From assembly GCA_000226015.1 (NCBI GenBank), contig JH155348.1, positions 21,659-84,419 on the forward strand: a stretch of 62,761 nucleotides of DNA. The letters are read 5' to 3'. The notes beneath the pieces are model-generated. The model did not search any database. It was not told where the DNA came from and worked only from the letters and a program-made list of their open reading frames with translations. The translations under genes and the position numbers were made by a program. Below, in pieces: positions 26,990 through 37,779 of the stretch; the first letter of the stretch is position 1, and each line of letters begins with the position of its first letter. Source of the stretch: Mnemiopsis leidyi (lineage: Eukaryota; Ctenophora; Tentaculata; Lobata; Bolinopsidae).

Positions 26990-29065
26990 CAGTACGTTGC
27001 ATAGCCCTGCTGCCGCAAAAAGGCAGCTTCCAGCGCGCGCAAAGCGCGCGGCGGCGTTGGTCGTACAACGTGAGACAAAATTACCTGATGCGCATAGCCC
27101 TACACATTGCCTCTGCTCCGACGCGATCCCAATTGAGAAAAGAATAATGAACAAGCTCTGCAAAACGGGGTTTAGAATAAGCTGCACTTCCAGCTTAGCT
27201 CCGGTGGCGCGCGCAAAAGGGCTCGGGCTATGGCTAGAGTTGCTAAGCCAACATAGCCCTTTGGCTCGCATCCGTCCTAATTTTACGCTAAGCTTGCACA
27301 GGGATTTACGTGTTTAGCAATGGCTAGAGCAACCCTAACTGCAGGATGTTCATGTTTACGCACGCTACGCTTAATCATTAATGGGCGATGCGGCGCGCAT
27401 TTAAAATTAATTTTTTTCATGTCGCCAAGCCAGAAATTCGTAAGAGCAGTGCAGGCTAGGCATTGTACGGCAGGCCGCTAGGCATTGTACGGCAGCGCGC
27501 ACCCGGACCCTCCTGTCATTTTATTCCCGCCCCATCGGCTATCAGGGGACAAAAGTTGCGTGAGCTTTTGAATTGCGTCGCGCGTCTTGACGAGATTATA
27601 TCCGTCTATCGTTCTAACGAAACGTTCAGCTTTAATCTGCGTGAGTCGGGTATCACCGCGACAACGCGCGTCCGTTTTATGATTTTGCGCTAAGCTTATT
27701 GACGAGATTATATCCGTTATCGTTTTAACTCAACGGGCGATGCGCGTCTAGAATTTCTTCGCCAGGCCAGAAATGCGTAACAGCGCGTGATGGCCGCGAC
27801 AGTAGGTTATCAACCTACAACGTTTTAACGAAACGTTCAGCTTTAGTTGCGTGAGTCGGGTATCACCGCGAGAATAAGTTTAATGCTTAAACTCGTTGTC
27901 AGACGTTGCCTGACCTGCTGCCGCGAAGCGGCAGCCCTCGCGCGCGAAGTGCGCGAAGCTGCCGCCCCGTAATTGAAATTTAATTTGAAATTGAAAATGG
28001 GCCGCAACGCAAGGCAATAAACTCGCATAGTGATATACGTTTTTAGCAAGGGACTGCGTTAAAGGCCTTACTAATATCAAAGTACAGGAGTTCAACAGGG
28101 ACACCTTTCACCGAAAAATCTTTGCCTTGCGTGGCGGTTGTCGAGGTGTTACCCGACCCGCGCGCGGCTCGCAGTTTTCTGCTCTCCTCGCGTTTCGTTA
28201 GAATGTTAGACGGATATCATCTCGTCAACGTGGCGGCAGCTTCGGTGGCTGCCGCTTCGCGGCAGCAGGTCAGGCAACGTCTGACAAAAAATCTAGGATG
28301 TTATCAAAAGTTTCTTAAAGATTGATTTCCCCGTGACAAGCATGGTTTGCAGACCACCCAACAAGTGGTCTGCAGACTACTCAAAAGTGGTCGGCGAACC
28401 AGTCGGGCTTCTTTTAGACTGCCGACATTTCCAATCATGACATTTTATTAGGATACAAGGAGACGAGGATACAAGGATACAAAAATATTATTACTTTATT
28501 GTACAATTACAATAGTTGTAAATCTGGAACCTAAATCTTGATAAATCTTTAATTGACCAATAAGAATTGTATGTTGGTAAAGTTGGATTGTTCTATAGGA
28601 TTATTGATTATGCAGTTGCCATAGTTAGTGTGGAAGTCATTGCTTTTATAGTAGTTTGTGTATGCAGCGTTTGTGGTTAGTATTGCATGCATAGTTTTTT
28701 GTAATTTTTTGGCATCTTTGAAGATACTTCTTGCTTTGACAAAGAATCGACAAGGTCACAGTCACTGGAAGGATGAAAACCAAATTTCATTTTTACTGAC
28801 TTGTAGAGAGTGCACAATATACTTGGGCGGTCAGCATTGGAAATGGTGGTTTCGTATCTACCACGCTCTATGAAAAGGTTATAGGTTGATAACCTACTGT
28901 CGCGGCCATCGAGCGCTCTCACGCATTTCTGGCCTGGCGAAGAAATTCTAGACGCGCATCGCCCGTTGTTGTCGAGATGTTACCCGACCCGCGCGCGGCT
29001 CGCATTTTTCTGCTCTCCTCGCGTTAGAACGTTAGACGGATATCATCTCGTCAACGCCCGTTGAT
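26990..29065. repeat. GC-rich mosaic of direct and inverted palindromic repeats
   Basis: The composition changes sharply from AT-rich to CG-rich here. Module A (CTGCTGCCGCGAAGCGGCAG plus TTGCCTGACC) occurs at 27901-27965 and inverted at 28235-28290. Module B (ACCCGACCCGCGCGCGGCTC ... GACGGATATCATCTCGTCAAC) occurs at 28140-28235 and directly at 28975-29060, with diverged inverted copies at about 27590-27665 and 27700-27735. Module C (the palindrome GTAGGTTGATAACCTAC, CTGTCGCGGCCATC, TTTCTGGCCTGGCGA) occurs at 28881-28975, inverted at 27740-27818, and again at 62677-62746. Between modules the sequence is AT-rich. There are no convincing proteins. The structure looks like a family of short composite foldback elements. 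Confidence 0.8.
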
Positions 29066-29319
29066 GAAAAGGTTGCGAGCGCTGATTCTGAGTCGAGTTA
29101 GGCTTTTCCGAGCTTCAGGGTCTCTAACAAGAGTAAGATATTTTACTGGGCCAAACTCAGATTATTTAGAATTCACCTAATTTAGGTCAGTTGTCGAAGA
29201 ATTCTTATTTCATGAAATGGGTTATTAACGTTTATTGCTTGGCCTTAGGTTAGCCTAAAAATGGTTCTTATTTATGAGTTTTGAGAGGTTGGAGTACCTT
29301 GGGCCTTGGCAGTTCAGGA

Positions 29320-29900
29320 TTAGCTTGTTCTTAGAAAGCAGCGGAAGCTAAAACTTTATCTGAGTCTTTAGCACGGGTAAAGTAGTCCATGGAAAGCTTG
29401 CAAACTTCGTATATAAGTGGGGCCTGGCCAGTCTCGCCCCAACAGCCAATGTTTGACGATTTTGAGTGCACAGACAAAGACCACTTTATAAATTTGAGAT
29501 GTAATTTTTCATAGTGATAATTGGCGATTTATTTCAATGCCAATGTGGGATTACTGCTAAGATTTGATATGTATTTAATGGTTTTTGAGTGGGGTCCTAC
29601 AACTTGACAGTCATAGAGAAGAATAGGTTTGATCAAGCTGTAAAAAAGGATGCAGATAAATTTGTGGGACAAGGCATCTTTGATGGTGTTGCCCTTTAGG
29701 TTATACAGAGCACGTAGTGTTTTGGCTCTAAGTTCGGCATTGGCTACAGCGACTGTTCTATTTTGATGAAAAACTATGCCTAGGTAGCACTAGGTCTCTG
29801 TGCTTTTTTATAGGCAGTTCTCCAAGATAGAACTGGCTTGGGTGTGCTTGGATCTGGGTGGGTGAAATGTGACAACTTTTGTATTTATATCGAGGCCCAT
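29320..29900 (-). mobile_element. Decayed LINE reverse transcriptase fragment
   Basis: On the minus strand, 29790-29590 reads approximately YLGIVFHQNRT, AELRAKTLRALYNLKG and LIKPILLYDCQV, and about 29460-29325 reads CWGETGQAPLIYEVCK and MDYFTRAKDSDKV before a stop. These are the thumb and C-terminal motifs of non-LTR reverse transcriptases (x-LG-x, SLIKPILLYG, GETGRxPL). Stops and frameshifts between the blocks show a dead copy. It abuts the GC-rich repeat mosaic. The family is similar in type to the copy at 50150-50901 but clearly diverged from it. Confidence 0.75.
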
Positions 29901-30289
29901 GAGTTGACAGTTTATTATGATAACTAGGTCTAATCTTTTAGATTAGAGCTAGGTAGCTTGATTCTGTATATGTTTATCTTGGATTTATTTGCTTTATACA
30001 TGATATCCCGACAATCTATTATACTATCCTTTAAATCACTATGAACCCAATGGTCCTTACTGCAACAGTAAAAATGAATCACACTAATATATACTATGTG
30101 AATATGCACAAAAACGCTACGATAACACAGAAATCTGAAATAGTCACTTAATCTTGATTTCATAAAACACTCCTATTGACTACTGAATTCAAGCTATCTT
30201 ATCTTTTGAAGAACATATCAAATCATTTATACTTATGAGAATCGCGTACTCTGCTACATGAGTTTATTTTATAAAGTTCAAAATCTGTT

Positions 30290-33200
30290 TTATTCTGCCA
30301 AATTTAGATTAACCAGCTGGTTTATCAGAGTTGGAGTCAGGAAGTCTACAATCGCGATATTCAGGTTGTAATCTTTTTTAAACTCCTGGAACCAATCTGG
30401 CAGATGCGGATTGAGTATTTCTGCTAACTGAAATAGGAAATCTGCTGCTGGATAGATGCTTTTGTCAAAATTCATACGACATTCCCATTTTCATACGACG
30501 TTCTCATTGTCAATTTACTGATTTCTTATCCTAATTGTAAGTAGCTGAGAGAATCAAAAATATTAATTCAGAATAATAACCTGCTCCAAGTTGCTAGGGT
30601 CCTCGAATAATCCAATTACGACATCCTTAGTTTGTGGCGTAAGAATTGTTTGGGTTACATGGACAGAGTCAGGCGTCCTAGGTTCAGCCATTGACTTCTG
30701 GATAAAATAATGTTAGGGTGGTGGCAACCACCCCAGAAAAGACACTTAACCCAACATTTTTGAACCTCGCGATTTCTAGTCCAATTTTAGCCCAGGTTGA
30801 GAAAAAAAGGGGGCAACCCCCTAGTATGACAACCCCCGACGACACATTAATGCAAACGACGCATTTAAGCACGAATTTGAGCCCAAACGGAAAGAGATAG
30901 AGACTTGAACATTTCTGATAAGGTAGATTTTATTATACACGATCTGTGCATTAGGCTAAGTTAAAATTTGAGAGTTGGAGTCCAAACCGAAAGAGATAGA
31001 GTCATGAAAACTTTAGGTATTGTAGATTTCATCTGGTTCATTTAATAGCTTCGAATACGAAAAATCATCACGTGAACCCTTTTAGTGACCCCTTTTTAGG
31101 CCCAAAAATGGAAATTTTCAAGTTTGGGTAAGGAGGAAAATTAGACTAGTTATTTGACGTAAAATTTGACGAGGAATCAAAATTTAATAGTTTCGAATAT
31201 GAAAAATCATCACATGACCCCTTAATAAGTGACCCCTTATAAGCCCCCAAAATTGAAATTTTCAAATTTGAGCTAGAAGAAAAGTTAAACCTACATTTTG
31301 ACATAAAATGTAAGGGCGAATCCGATGGCAGCAGTCCAGAGGCTCAAATACCGGCAGTCTCCAAGAAGCCCGACACTTCCACCGGTGGAATTCCACAGGT
31401 TGAATTCCACAGGTAGAATTCCATGGGTAGAATTCCACGGGTAGAATTCCACGGGTGGAATTCCACGGGTAGAATTCCACGGGTGGAATTCCACAGGTGG
31501 AATTCCACAGGTGGAATAAGGCTAACACCGTTCTATCAAGCAGTTTCCATCGAAAATTTACGGTCACTGCACATTGATATAATGTGATTCTTATCAACAC
31601 ATATAAGACGTGATAGACTAAAAATTGCTATCGCTTACAATATGCCTTCCCTTCATCACGAAATACATAGAATAAATGACACTGAGGAGCATGCCAGAGA
31701 CTCGTTGTTTCAGAGAGGAATCATCAAGCCTTCCATTACCTGCCTTGGATGTCCTTCCAACATGATGCTGATTCCTTGATCAGCAGCAAGGTCTTCAGAA
31801 CTCCTCATCTGGCGCTGCTTGCCTTCAAAGAAGTTCAGAAACATCCGGACCGACAGTGGTGTGAGGTCTCTCCGGACAGAAGCTCTCACAGTCTCACTAA
31901 CCACCTCCCTTCTGTTAATTTTCTAGCTTAGCGTGAAGTCTTTGACGAACGTTGCAATCTCCCAGCTTATCGGTGTATCATAGTAGAGATGAGAAAAGAT
32001 GGACAGCTGTTGAAGAAGAATTAAATTCGCATTTGTTTTTCATTTTTGTATGTGACTTATCGAATCTAACCTAAATATAATTTCAATTCCTGTGTTTTGC
32101 TCTAAAATCTTAAAAAGAACTATAAAATAACCTTAAACAATTACCCGTATTATTCAACTTCAGTTGTATTACTTTGCTAATTTTTCAGTAAAATTAATAT
32201 AGTAATTACACCGTAGTAATACCACTGGAGTGGTATTACTTTAGTAATACCATTATAGTAATTACACTCCAGTGGTATTACTAATTCATATCCCGAAATC
32301 GACCTTAAAACGCGATTCGAACCAATTTTTTCTGCTTTGGACAGTTAAGTTAAGTACAGAGCGGGCAAAAATTAACTTCCGATGTTGTTTCAATGTGTAT
32401 CTAGGTCCATGTGGTCGATATTTTTGAAATTCACATTCAGGCCAATTTTCTGTTGAAAATTTCTGCTATTTTTAGGTCTTTTTAAGGCCCTAGAGTCCCA
32501 ATGTAAGTAATTCTAAATGTAATTCNNNNNNNNNNTTATTAACAACGCAGTTGAATAATACAGTAATACCACTATTGGTATCGCAATTACCATACGTAAT
32601 TCCACTCGCAAGCTCGTGAAATTACTACATAAATCCACTCGCAAGCTCGTGAATTTATTGCATGAATACCACTCGCAAGCTCGTGGTATTAATATGGTAA
32701 TTGCACTACCAATAGTGGTATTACCGTATAGAATTCCACCCGTGGAATTCCACCGGTGGAATTCTACCCGTGGAATTCTACCCGTGGAATTCTACCCGTG
32801 GAATTCCACCGGTGGAAGTGTCGGGCTTCTTGGAGACTGCCCAAATACCTTATTTATACCTCCTATATTGCCCTTATTGACCATCTATAGCCCAAAAATG
32901 AAAATTGTCAACCTTGAGGTAGAAGAAAAGTTAGACTAGTATTTTCACGTAAAATTTGACAAGGAATCCGAATTAAAAGTTCGAAGCCGAAAAAATATCA
33001 CATGACCTCCGAAGTGACCCCTTATTCTTGAGCTAAAAGAAAAGTTAGACTACGTAATTTAGACATGAAATAACAAGGAATCTGAAAACCATGTGTCTTT
33101 TCTGGCTGGAGGCACGCTTTGCATTTTACGACTGATTTAATTTTTAAAGCCAATTGCTTTTATAATGGTCAATTGCAACGAAATTATTCACGAGATTTAA

Positions 33201-34724
33201 TAGTCTTACTGAGTACCTTTAAGTTTTCTTGTAGTTGATTGACATCGTCAGAGTTTCCCCAAGGAGATACCACATTTGCTTCACTGCCCCACAACCAACT
33301 GAATCGGTTCTTCAGATCTTTGTACACATATTTAGAGTTATCTTGCTCCGGATATTCTGTTATAGCCACTATCACTGTCTGGTTCGAATCAATCATTTCT
33401 CCATAAGTCTTAACGCTCTGTAAAATGTCAATTAACCTTTAAGGTGGTAAAAATGAATACGGGCAGACAGATTTTTCAAATTAAGATAATCGAGTACGAC
33501 CTAAATATTTTTTAAGCCCGATATTGGCAATTTTGAATAAAATCGTAATAAGCCCATGTTATAAGGTCTATATAAACAAGTCTATCACAACATCAATATG
33601 AAAGAAGGTGAAAGTTAAAACGGACTGATCCAGGAAGCGGAGGAGAACACAGCTTGCTTCCAAACATGGTTTCAACTTTCGTCAGCATTCCTTGCATGTC
33701 GCTCTCATTACAGCTTAAATAGATAGTATGAGTACCTGACCATCTAACTAATATTAAAATTCAAACTTGTTTTCTCATTATAGATTTTTCCTGTTCTTTA
33801 AAAGCTGGATTTTTCTAGGTTCCCCACAAAAAGAGGCAATTGAAGTTTCGGCAGTTAAATTTTTCTCTTGATCTAGACTTACTAGTAGATGTGGTTCATA
33901 TCCAGAATAAGAACTTCAGCTGGATGATTTTGAACGAACTCTGAAACACCTTCTAGCTCTTTCCAAAACTCGCCACCTTCAAAACTGTGTACCAAATACA
34001 TGTTCCCATCATCGCTGTCAAGCAGAACACGAAGGTCTAAGTAACGCACTCCATAGAGGAGCTGGTCCTGGAATTGGTTCAAGATTCTAAATAGTTCGTT
34101 AACCACTCTTCATATTGTCTTATTGTCATACTATAGGGGTGGCAACTTTTTTTCGAACAAGGGCTTAGATTAGGCGAGAAATCGATTGAGAATTGTCTCG
34201 AATAGTCTCTTCTTGGGGTGGTTGCCATCACCCTAATGGTGTGATTTGTCAAATTTGCCCCGAATGATAAAAAAGGGGTTATGTGAACATGGCTTGATAA
34301 ACTACAGACCCAAGCACTTTTGATGTCCCTCTTCACGCATCAAATATTAATTAAATCGGTACATTCTCGTGAGAAATTGTAACCGTTAGTTTCACTTTTA
34401 CTCACTGCAATTGAGAATTGTTGAGTCCGAGCCCAAGGTGCTCCGACAAGACCAACCAAAGGATTTAAGCACTGCAAATCTGGGAGTAGCTTTGTTCTCC
34501 TGATTGAAAGTTATAGTTTTTAAACATGAATAGTTCTTAAGTCCATTTGCTCTTTTCTGAGTAATTATACAACTCTACTTTGAAGGTTGATGAAATTTTA
34601 CAAACTTTGAGTTGCTGTTGATACAGTAGGTTCCTGAGTCGTGGGTTCCCGGTATAACAATGCTGCTCAACTTCTTATTCCAAATCACATTTTTCAAACT
34701 TCCCATCCAATTCTCAAGATCCAT
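30290..34724 (-). CDS. PLCXD: PI-PLC X domain protein (PLCXD family), 7 exons
   Basis: PLCXD proteins have only the X half of phosphoinositide phospholipase C and are thought to hydrolyse phosphoinositides. Exons on the complement: 34724-34602, 34471-34406, 34067-33883, 33713-33626, 33417-33217, 30697-30581, 30427-30290; phases agree, giving 305 residues (human members about 305-323). The protein begins MDLENWMGSLKNVIWNKKL and has the first catalytic His in IPGTHDSGTY, the RYLDLR strand, the second His in LVHSFEGG and EVLILDMNHIY. The end resembles the family (NIAIVDFLTPTLINQLVNLN). The frame is open upstream of the chosen ATG to an AG at about 34800, so a longer N-terminus is possible. The 2.5-kb intron 5 contains a foldback element and an N gap. 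A broken paralogue lies just upstream at 36130-37010. Confidence 0.92.
30720..31344. repeat. Dispersed repeat family R1, copy 1 (left of foldback element)
   Basis: Characteristic words are GTGACCCCTTTTTAGGCCCA, TTGAAATTTTCAAATTTGAG, AGAAGAAAAGTTAGACTAG and TTTGACGAGGAATC. The same order is found at 32850-33110 and 59850-60260. Within this stretch two sub-copies appear in tandem (about 31070-31190 and 31200-31330). Its start (GGTGGTGGCAACCACCCC) also resembles, inverted, 34130-34250. No coding potential is seen. Confidence 0.7.
32165..32290. repeat. Palindrome cluster inside the foldback element
   Basis: 32215-32240 is a perfect inverted repeat (AGTAATACCACT, two bases, AGTGGTATTACT). Related AGTAATTACACT and TAGTAATACCATTATAG words flank it, so the segment can fold in several alternative ways. 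Confidence 0.85.
32526..32535. other. Assembly gap (10 N)
   Basis: A run of ten N within the foldback element; the true sequence length here is unknown. Confidence 0.99.
32562..32725. repeat. Nested inverted repeat enclosing three direct 17-bp repeats
   Basis: Outer arms (32562-32594 and about 32693-32725) are inverted copies containing TAATACCACTATTGGTA. Between them CCACTCGCAAGCTCGTG occurs three times, at 32602, 32635 and 32669, spaced 33-34 bp apart. Its role is unknown; it could be a protein-binding array within the transposon. Confidence 0.85.
32850..33110. repeat. Dispersed repeat family R1, right part
   Basis: Continues family R1 on the other side of the foldback element (AGAAGAAAAGTTAGACTAGT, AATTTGACAAGGAATCCGAA) and ends near GAATCTGAAAACCATGTGTC, a terminus shared with 60231-60250. 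Confidence 0.7.
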
Positions 34725-36125
34725 CTCACAAATCACAATTCCCTGGATATGAACAAAATGTGACTTCAAAGCACAATACGAATTGTCAGATTGATCCAAC
34801 TAGATTAAAATAATGATATAAATGAAGTCCCTTTGGTGTTCAATCCGAAAAGTTAACCAAATTATAACTATTTTTTGATCATATGCTAAGATTGGTCAAA
34901 TTTTTTGTTTTTAACGCTAAGAACCCCGATTTATCGTGGCAGGTGGTGAAAGGAAGGTGGTCCTCTTCGGAGCAATAGAAATTTGGATTTTGCAAGGTAA
35001 ATTGGAATCAGAGGTTTATTACGGAGCGGGAAGTTGACATTAAATCAGCAATATTATATCGATGTTAGAATGTTTAATGTGGCCTGATGGGAAAGCAACT
35101 TAGATAACTTGGAAATAACTCGGGAAGGAAGCAACTTAGGAAAGCAAATAAGCGAATTGGTGATACATTTCTTCGGACCATAACTGGAAAGTATCAAATA
35201 TCATCTTGAGACAATACCTAAAACAATAATGTAATAAAAATTCTACTCACTAAGCATCTTCAAGAGAAGAACATCGGCTCACAAGAGCTTAATGAAAAGC
35301 ACAAAATAGATCAATTTTTTCGGGAATTAGAGATTTAGTATGCTGATTCAAATATCACTCGTAAATTTGTATAACACCAGAGAAAAATCAAAATTCAGCG
35401 CCAACCTTTAAAGGTTTAGCTATTACAATTGCCTAAAAGTTAAATGCAAACTATATTCAAACTTAATCAGATAACTGGAGCTAAGTTACTGCATGCCCTG
35501 ATATTCCTTTTTAAAGAAGCCAGCTTTACCACCTAAATCTGCTATACAAAGCACAACTCACCATTTATTTTGGCTATTCAAAAGCCTTATTTCATCAGAG
35601 AGAGAGATTAGCAGAGGTCTCAGCCTCTTAACTTCGAGTCACGAGCTCGTAATGTGAGGTCCTTTCTTCCATAATCAAATCTTTTACCCAGCAGAGATAT
35701 AAGCTTTTGTAAAGTACATTAAGTACGCTTTCTGAATAGGAGTCTTGTTAATGTAAATCTGGGTGAAGTTATCCAGTTGCTACCTTGGAGGTATTGTTTC
35801 AGTAACCAGAATTCTCCGACTTTCGCGTTTACTATTTACTTCTCAGGTCGCAAATTTCTATATCGACTTTGTTGGAAAGAAGTTGATATTCGGTAACCAG
35901 TAAACTCGAACTAACCTTGATATATGACTAGCGAGGCAATAGCAAAAGTATTTTACAGAAGTGATTACTGATTATTTCAATTCTCTTAAAAAATGTATGG
36001 TATGGGACAAAAGGCAAGATAAGCTCCCCGAAAAATAAGAGAAAATAGCATCAACATTACTGAATAAGATTTACATTATTTGTTATTAAACTTTATCATC
36101 TCCTCTATTAAATCTTGTGTCGGCC
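34725..36125. other. Flank upstream of PLCXD
   Basis: About 1.4 kb of AT-rich sequence with no recognisable exon. It should include the PLCXD promoter, and possibly eroded exons of the second copy that can no longer be recognised. Confidence 0.45.
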
Positions 36126-36129
36126 AATC

Positions 36130-37010
36130 CAATAATAATCGCAATATTCAGGTTGTAATCCCTGTAAAACTCATGGAGCCACGCTGGGAGATGATTGTTG
36201 ACTATTTATGCCGACTGAAATTAACAATTGTTTAAATGATATCATCATTTTAGAAGCTCTCATTGAATAAATATTTTCTATGAATGTACATATTATTGAG
36301 TCGGAAAGCTAAATTTTACTAATAAATTTCGAGAAATGCTTTTATGCGTAATGCTGTCACGTGCCGACTTATTGCTAAGAATTAGAAACATAACGGAAGA
36401 TAACCTGTTTAAGGTTGCGAGGTCGCCTGAAAAATCCACAAAATACATCTTGTTCGCGGTGTCATATTAGTTTGGGTCACAGAGAATTCGTTTTCCTTTT
36501 CATATCATCGAATTCTGGGATTATGGTCAAGATGAGTGGTTAAGATAAGACTTTAAGGACCAGAATTTCTGACTTAGTTTTCTTCGTGAAAAATGTGATA
36601 AAGATTTCGCCTATGATGGGGGGGGGGGATACGCTGCATTTAGCCTTATGGTCAAGGGTCAAAATTACTGACCTTGGACTTAATTTCAGGGTGTTGGGTC
36701 ATGGTCAAAACTTTGCAACATTCTGACCCGACATTCTGACTAAAAGGTCAAATGGTAAAATTCGGGGTTGCCTTACACCCCTCCCTTATCAGGCTGGGCT
36801 GATAATGAAGTATTACAACAAACAAGAATGATATGAACCTTTATGCATGCTGTCTGGTGCATGCTGTCTGGTGTAGTGCATCTTCACCACTTCTGTTGTA
36901 TTACCATTGAACATCTGTGATTATGATAACACAAACTTGTAAATGTGGTTCATGTCCAAAATAACTACTTCATAGGTAGATTTGTCAAGTGTCCGCTCCT
37001 GAAGCCGCGT
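36130..37010 (-). pseudogene. Broken tandem paralogue of PLCXD
   Basis: Three exon-like blocks on the minus strand, in the right order, match the neighbouring PLCXD. 37010-36950 encodes STYEVVILDMNHIYK (compare PAEVLILDMNHIY). 36475-36405 encodes VTQTNMTPRT and then, one base out of frame, MYFVDFSGDLATLN (compare VTQTILTPQTKDVVIGLFEDPSNLEQ positions). 36205-36130 encodes LPAWLHEFYRDYNLNIAI (compare LPDWFQEFKKDYNLNIAI). The exons carrying both catalytic histidines are not found, and one block is frameshifted. This is a truncated duplicate, older than or diverged from the intact gene. Copy 3 of the TGACC repeat (36500-36790) lies in its intron. Confidence 0.8.
36500..36790. repeat. Dispersed TGGTCAAG-type repeat, copy 3
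   Basis: TTATGGTCAAG and TCATGGTCAAA words, a G-run at 36619-36628 and AAAATTACTGACC. It is a diverged relative of the copies at 6842 and 22440. Confidence 0.5.
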
Positions 37011-37779
37011 TGTCATGCTTACAATTATCATCCGAAAACCGGAATATATTCCTCTGCAAAGTTATTTAATATGTCATTCATTCATGGATTTAACACTCGT
37101 AGTGCGCGGCTTGATCGAAAATAAATAATACGAGATTGGCGATAAGCAATTGTGGCGGTGCAGTGATTTCTGCTTTATGTTTAGAAATGAACTTTCTTAC
37201 TGTGGGTACTGATATGTATGTACAAGGACTGAGACACTGTTATGTACAAGGACTGAGACACACTGTTATGTATCCATAGCATAAGTGCTAAAAAACTTTG
37301 ATACTGTGCTAGTCGTTTCAGATTTAATTACGTTGAAAGATAGAGTGGAGCTCAAGGCGGCTCTGAGTTCGACAAATCAGTTTTACCGTAATCAGTTTTA
37401 CCGAATAAAAGAATTAAAGTTTACCAAGCCAAAAAACCGGTCCTTTTAACAACCAATAAAATATCTCTACGGTAAAACTAAAATTTTTCTAATTCTTAAT
37501 TCAACAGTACGGTTGACATGATCAGAGAGCGTCTGTTAAATTCGTCCAGTGGTCTTTGATGCAGATCTTATTACAGTTTTGGCTGTAAAATTGCATCAAA
37601 ATCAGACAGGCAAGATATTATAATTAAGGAGGTTGATTTAGAATCGGAGAGATGGAAACCTAGCGCCTGCTTGAGACCTCACAAAGCGGTCGCAATTCTT
37701 GTTATTTATCTTCGTCGTCGAATTAAAACGGTTCATTAAAATGGTCCTTTATTTTTATATTACTTCTTTTTGTTGTAGA

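Larger units (their letters stand above)
31353..32841. mobile_element. Foldback-type transposon with satellite-filled termini and 8-bp target duplication
   Basis: The left end GGCAGTCTCCAAGAAGCCCG (31353) is repeated inverted at the right end (finishing 32841). Both terminal repeats continue into a 14-15-bp minisatellite (GGGTAGAATTCCAC and variants): about ten units on the left (31380-31515) and about six inverted units on the right (32732-32815). CAAATACC flanks the element directly on both sides (31345-31352 and 32842-32849), a convincing 8-bp target-site duplication. The interior is AT-rich, carries further palindromes and a 10-base N gap, and encodes no transposase. An 8-bp duplication is usual for hAT and some P/foldback elements. 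The element has inserted into repeat family R1, inside a PLCXD intron. Confidence 0.85.

Noticed and set aside
26990-29065. Possible CRISPR array or bacterial contamination because of GC-rich palindromes
   Set aside because: Repeats are irregular in spacing and orientation, mixed with AT-rich host-like DNA, and one module recurs 34 kb away beside an animal LINE; no cas-like genes.
31262-31600. Open frame with repeated WNSTRGI words
   Set aside because: Translation of the 14-15-bp minisatellite in the foldback terminus.
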